Part shown: positions 5,225-7,216 of the stretch, one piece after another | How positions within the stretch are numbered: the stretch's first letter is position 1 | How the letters are laid out: every line of letters begins with the position of its first letter | The notes under the pieces: model-generated | What the model was told of the DNA's origin: nothing | The model's database searches: none | What the model saw: the letters and a program-made list of their open reading frames with translations, nothing else | NCBI GenBank assembly: GCA_003527555.1 | Contig: DPWT01000117.1 | Coordinates: forward strand, 1-7,216 | Length of the DNA: 7,216 bases | Source of the DNA: Verrucomicrobiales bacterium | GTDB lineage: Bacteria > Verrucomicrobiota > Verrucomicrobiia > Verrucomicrobiales > Akkermansiaceae | Direction of reading: 5' to 3' | Made by a program: the position numbers and the translations under genes

Positions 5225-7216
5225 ATGACCGCTTCCGAAATCCGCCAGAGCTTCCTCGATTTCTTCAAGGAAAAGCAACACACCATCGTGCCCTCGGCTT
5301 CCCTGATGCCGCAGAGCCCTGGACTGTTGTTTACCAACGCGGGAATGAACCAGTTTGTGCCGTATTTCCTGGGAACGGAAAAGGCTCCCTATTCACCGCC
5401 ACGTGCCGCTGATACCCAGAAGTGTATCCGTGCTGGTGGTAAGCACAACGATCTGGAGGATGTTGGTTATGATACCTACCACCACACGATGTTCGAGATG
5501 CTCGGTAACTGGAGCTTTGGTGACTACTTTAAAAAGGAAGCCATTGAGTGGGCTTGGGAGCTTGTCGTTGAGCGTTGGGGGTTTCCTGCGGATCGGCTTT
5601 ATGCGACCGTTTACATGCCGGCTGAGGGTGATCCGGGGCAGTTTGACCAGGAGGCCTACGATTTCTGGGCGGTTTTGTTTGGAAAAGCAGGATGTGATCC
5701 CAAGCGCCAGATTGTGAATGGCAACGTGAAGGACAACTTCTGGATGATGGGCGAGACTGGTCCCTGTGGTCCATGCTCGGAGCTTCACGTCGATCTAACA
5801 CCGGAGGGCGATACCGATGGGAAGCTGGTGAATATGGACTCGGACCTCTGTATCGAGATATGGAATCTCGTGTTCATCCAGTACAACGCCGAGGCCGATG
5901 GGTCGTTCCGTGATCTTCCCGCCAAGCATGTCGATACCGGTATGGGTTTTGAGCGTGCGGTTTCGATTTACCAGGGGACTGATGGGTTTAAGGATTTTTC
6001 CAAGAAGCCGACGAATTATGCGACCGATGCCTTCCAGCCGATCTTCCGCAAGCTGGAGGAACTGAGTGGTAGAACGTACAACGATATTTACCCGGAGTCG
6101 GTGGATGCTGACAAGGCGGCACTGTCCGACGAAATGAAGGAGGCCATTGCGTTCCGCGTGATTGCCGACCACATCCGTACGTTGTCGTTTTCGCTCGCCG
6201 ATGGTATTTTGTTAGGAAATAATGGTCGTAACTACGTGCTGCGTCGGATCCTGCGTCGTGCCGTGAGGTATGGTCGGACGCTTGGGTTTTCCGGCGACAA
6301 GCCATTCATGCCTGAGCTGGTGGATACGCTCGTTGAGCAAATGTCCGGGGTGTTTCCTGAGCTTGCAGAGCGCTCTGATGCGATCAAGGAGAACCTTCAG
6401 CGTGAGGAAACCAGCTTTAATGAAACTCTTGATAGAGGGCTTTCCATGTTTGAGCAAAAAGTTGCCGATGGAGGTGACGAACTTGATGGTGCGTTTGCCT
6501 TCCAGCTTTACGATACGTTTGGTTTTCCTATCGACCTGACTGAACTTCTCTGCGCCGAGCGTGGGCTGAAAGTCGATATGAAAAAATTCGAGCAGCTGAT
6601 GGAAGAGCAGCGTGAAAAAGGCCGTGCCGCCCGAACTCGTGAGCTTGTCCGGGCTGCCGATATTTCCACCGATACTGTTACTGAATTTACCGGATTTGAT
6701 GAGGATGTCACTGAGGCGAAAGTGCTCGAGATTCACCAACAGCCGGATCACCTGTTAGTCATTACCGACAAGACACCGTATTACGTCGAAATGGGTGGTC
6801 AGATGGGTGATCAGGGAACACTCATGCACGAAGGTGAGCAGTTTCACGTCACTGCCGTGCAGCAGCTCGGTGAGGCACGTGCACATTCGGTATCTTTAGA
6901 AGCGAATATCATTGTTGGAGATACAGTCACGCTGAGCTTGGAAACCGAGCGACGTCGTCCGATTGAAGCGCATCACACGGCGACGCATTTACTTCATCTG
7001 GCATTACATGAGATTGTTTCCGAAGACGCATCCCAGCAGGGGTCGATGGTTAGTCGGACTCGACTGCGTTTCGACTTCAACTCCGGGGCTGTTTCCAATG
7101 ACAAGCCCGAATCGATAGAGGAAAAGGTGAACGCATGGATCAGTTCAGGCGATACCGTCCCATGGACGGAGGTTCAGCATGCCGATATCCAAGGCCGGAA
7201 AGACATCCAGCAGTTC
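5225..7216 (+). CDS. alaS: Alanyl-tRNA synthetase, N-terminal 664 residues (3' end beyond window)
   Basis: This class II synthetase charges tRNA-Ala with alanine and edits mischarged Ser/Gly in the cytoplasm. The N-terminus EIRQSFLDFFKEKQH (5-19) and FTNAGMNQF (36-44) are typical. AGGKHNDLEDVG and HHTMFEMLGNWSFGDYFK (about 70-103) are class II active-site segments. They are followed by the AlaRS signature NFWMMGETGPCGPCSEL (171-187) and motif 3, DTGMGFERAVSIYQG (237-251). The tRNA-recognition region has DHIRTLSFSLADG (from 315) and GRNYVLRRILRRAVRYGR (334-351). YDTFGFPIDLT (429-439) closes the aminoacylation half. The editing domain begins with YYVEMGGQMGDQG (519-531) and carries the first zinc pair in HHTATHLLH (H584 and H588). 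The second zinc ligands (C..H) and the C-terminal C-Ala domain lie beyond the window; full-length relatives have about 870-930 residues. The frame is intact with all visible motifs. The ATG matches family N-termini, although no Shine-Dalgarno site precedes it. It may be co-transcribed with the senB-like gene or have its own promoter in the 92-base gap; I see no good one. Confidence 0.97.
   Translation, partial: MTASEIRQSFLDFFKEKQHTIVPSASLMPQSPGLLFTNAGMNQFVPYFLGTEKAPYSPPRAADTQKCIRAGGKHNDLEDVGYDTYHHTMFEMLGNWSFGDYFKKEAIEWAWELVVERWGFPADRLYATVYMPAEGDPGQFDQEAYDFWAVLFGKAGCDPKRQIVNGNVKDNFWMMGETGPCGPCSELHVDLTPEGDTDGKLVNMDSDLCIEIWNLVFIQYNAEADGSFRDLPAKHVDTGMGFERAVSIYQGTDGFKDFSKKPTNYATDAFQPIFRKLEELSGRTYNDIYPESVDADKAALSDEMKEAIAFRVIADHIRTLSFSLADGILLGNNGRNYVLRRILRRAVRYGRTLGFSGDKPFMPELVDTLVEQMSGVFPELAERSDAIKENLQREETSFNETLDRGLSMFEQKVADGGDELDGAFAFQLYDTFGFPIDLTELLCAERGLKVDMKKFEQLMEEQREKGRAARTRELVRAADISTDTVTEFTGFDEDVTEAKVLEIHQQPDHLLVITDKTPYYVEMGGQMGDQGTLMHEGEQFHVTAVQQLGEARAHSVSLEANIIVGDTVTLSLETERRRPIEAHHTATHLLHLALHEIVSEDASQQGSMVSRTRLRFDFNSGAVSNDKPESIEEKVNAWISSGDTVPWTEVQHADIQGRKDIQQF

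Noticed and set aside
6212..6751. 179-codon minus-strand open frame opposite alaS
   Set aside because: The plus strand encodes intact AlaRS motifs throughout; the opposite translation shows no family features.

Overview
The window holds four protein genes and no sign of mobile elements, RNA genes or CRISPR. Two genes lie on the minus strand in the left 4.1 kb and two on the plus strand in the right 3 kb. The two pairs diverge from a 112-base intergenic region at 4091-4202. The gene content points to a member of the Verrucomicrobiota or a close relative in the Planctomycetota-Verrucomicrobiota group. It includes a very long planctomycete/verrucomicrobial-type alpha-2-macroglobulin, a secreted sulfatase with a C-terminal HEAT-like tail, intermediate base composition, and starts without clear Shine-Dalgarno sites. 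This placement is an inference from protein style; no rRNA gene is present to confirm it.

Left side (minus strand). Bases 1-2085 encode the first 695 residues of an exported alpha-2-macroglobulin family protein. The reading frame stays open through the left edge of the window, so its thioester/bait half is not visible. Upstream of it, after a 154-base gap (2086-2239) with no convincing promoter or terminator, is a complete 616-residue exported sulfatase (2240-4090). Its catalytic motif is the unusual C-A-V-A-R. Both proteins carry signal peptides and would act in the periplasm or at the cell surface. The sulfatase presumably removes sulfate from polysaccharides. The macroglobulin presumably traps proteases.

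Right side (plus strand). A 309-residue GT-B fold protein (4203-5132) closely resembles the family that contains SenB, the selenosugar synthase of selenoneine biosynthesis. No senA-like (EgtB-like) or senC-like (SelD-like) gene lies next to it here, so it looks like an orphan senB-family gene. This is the most interesting element of the window. After 92 bases containing a small GC-rich hairpin comes alaS (alanyl-tRNA synthetase). Its first 664 codons run off the right edge, inside the editing domain.

The two sides show no obvious pathway link. The left pair is an extracellular, polymer-degradation/defence set; the right pair is a small-molecule enzyme followed by a housekeeping gene. The divergent region carries a plausible promoter for the senB-like gene and a weaker one for the sulfatase.
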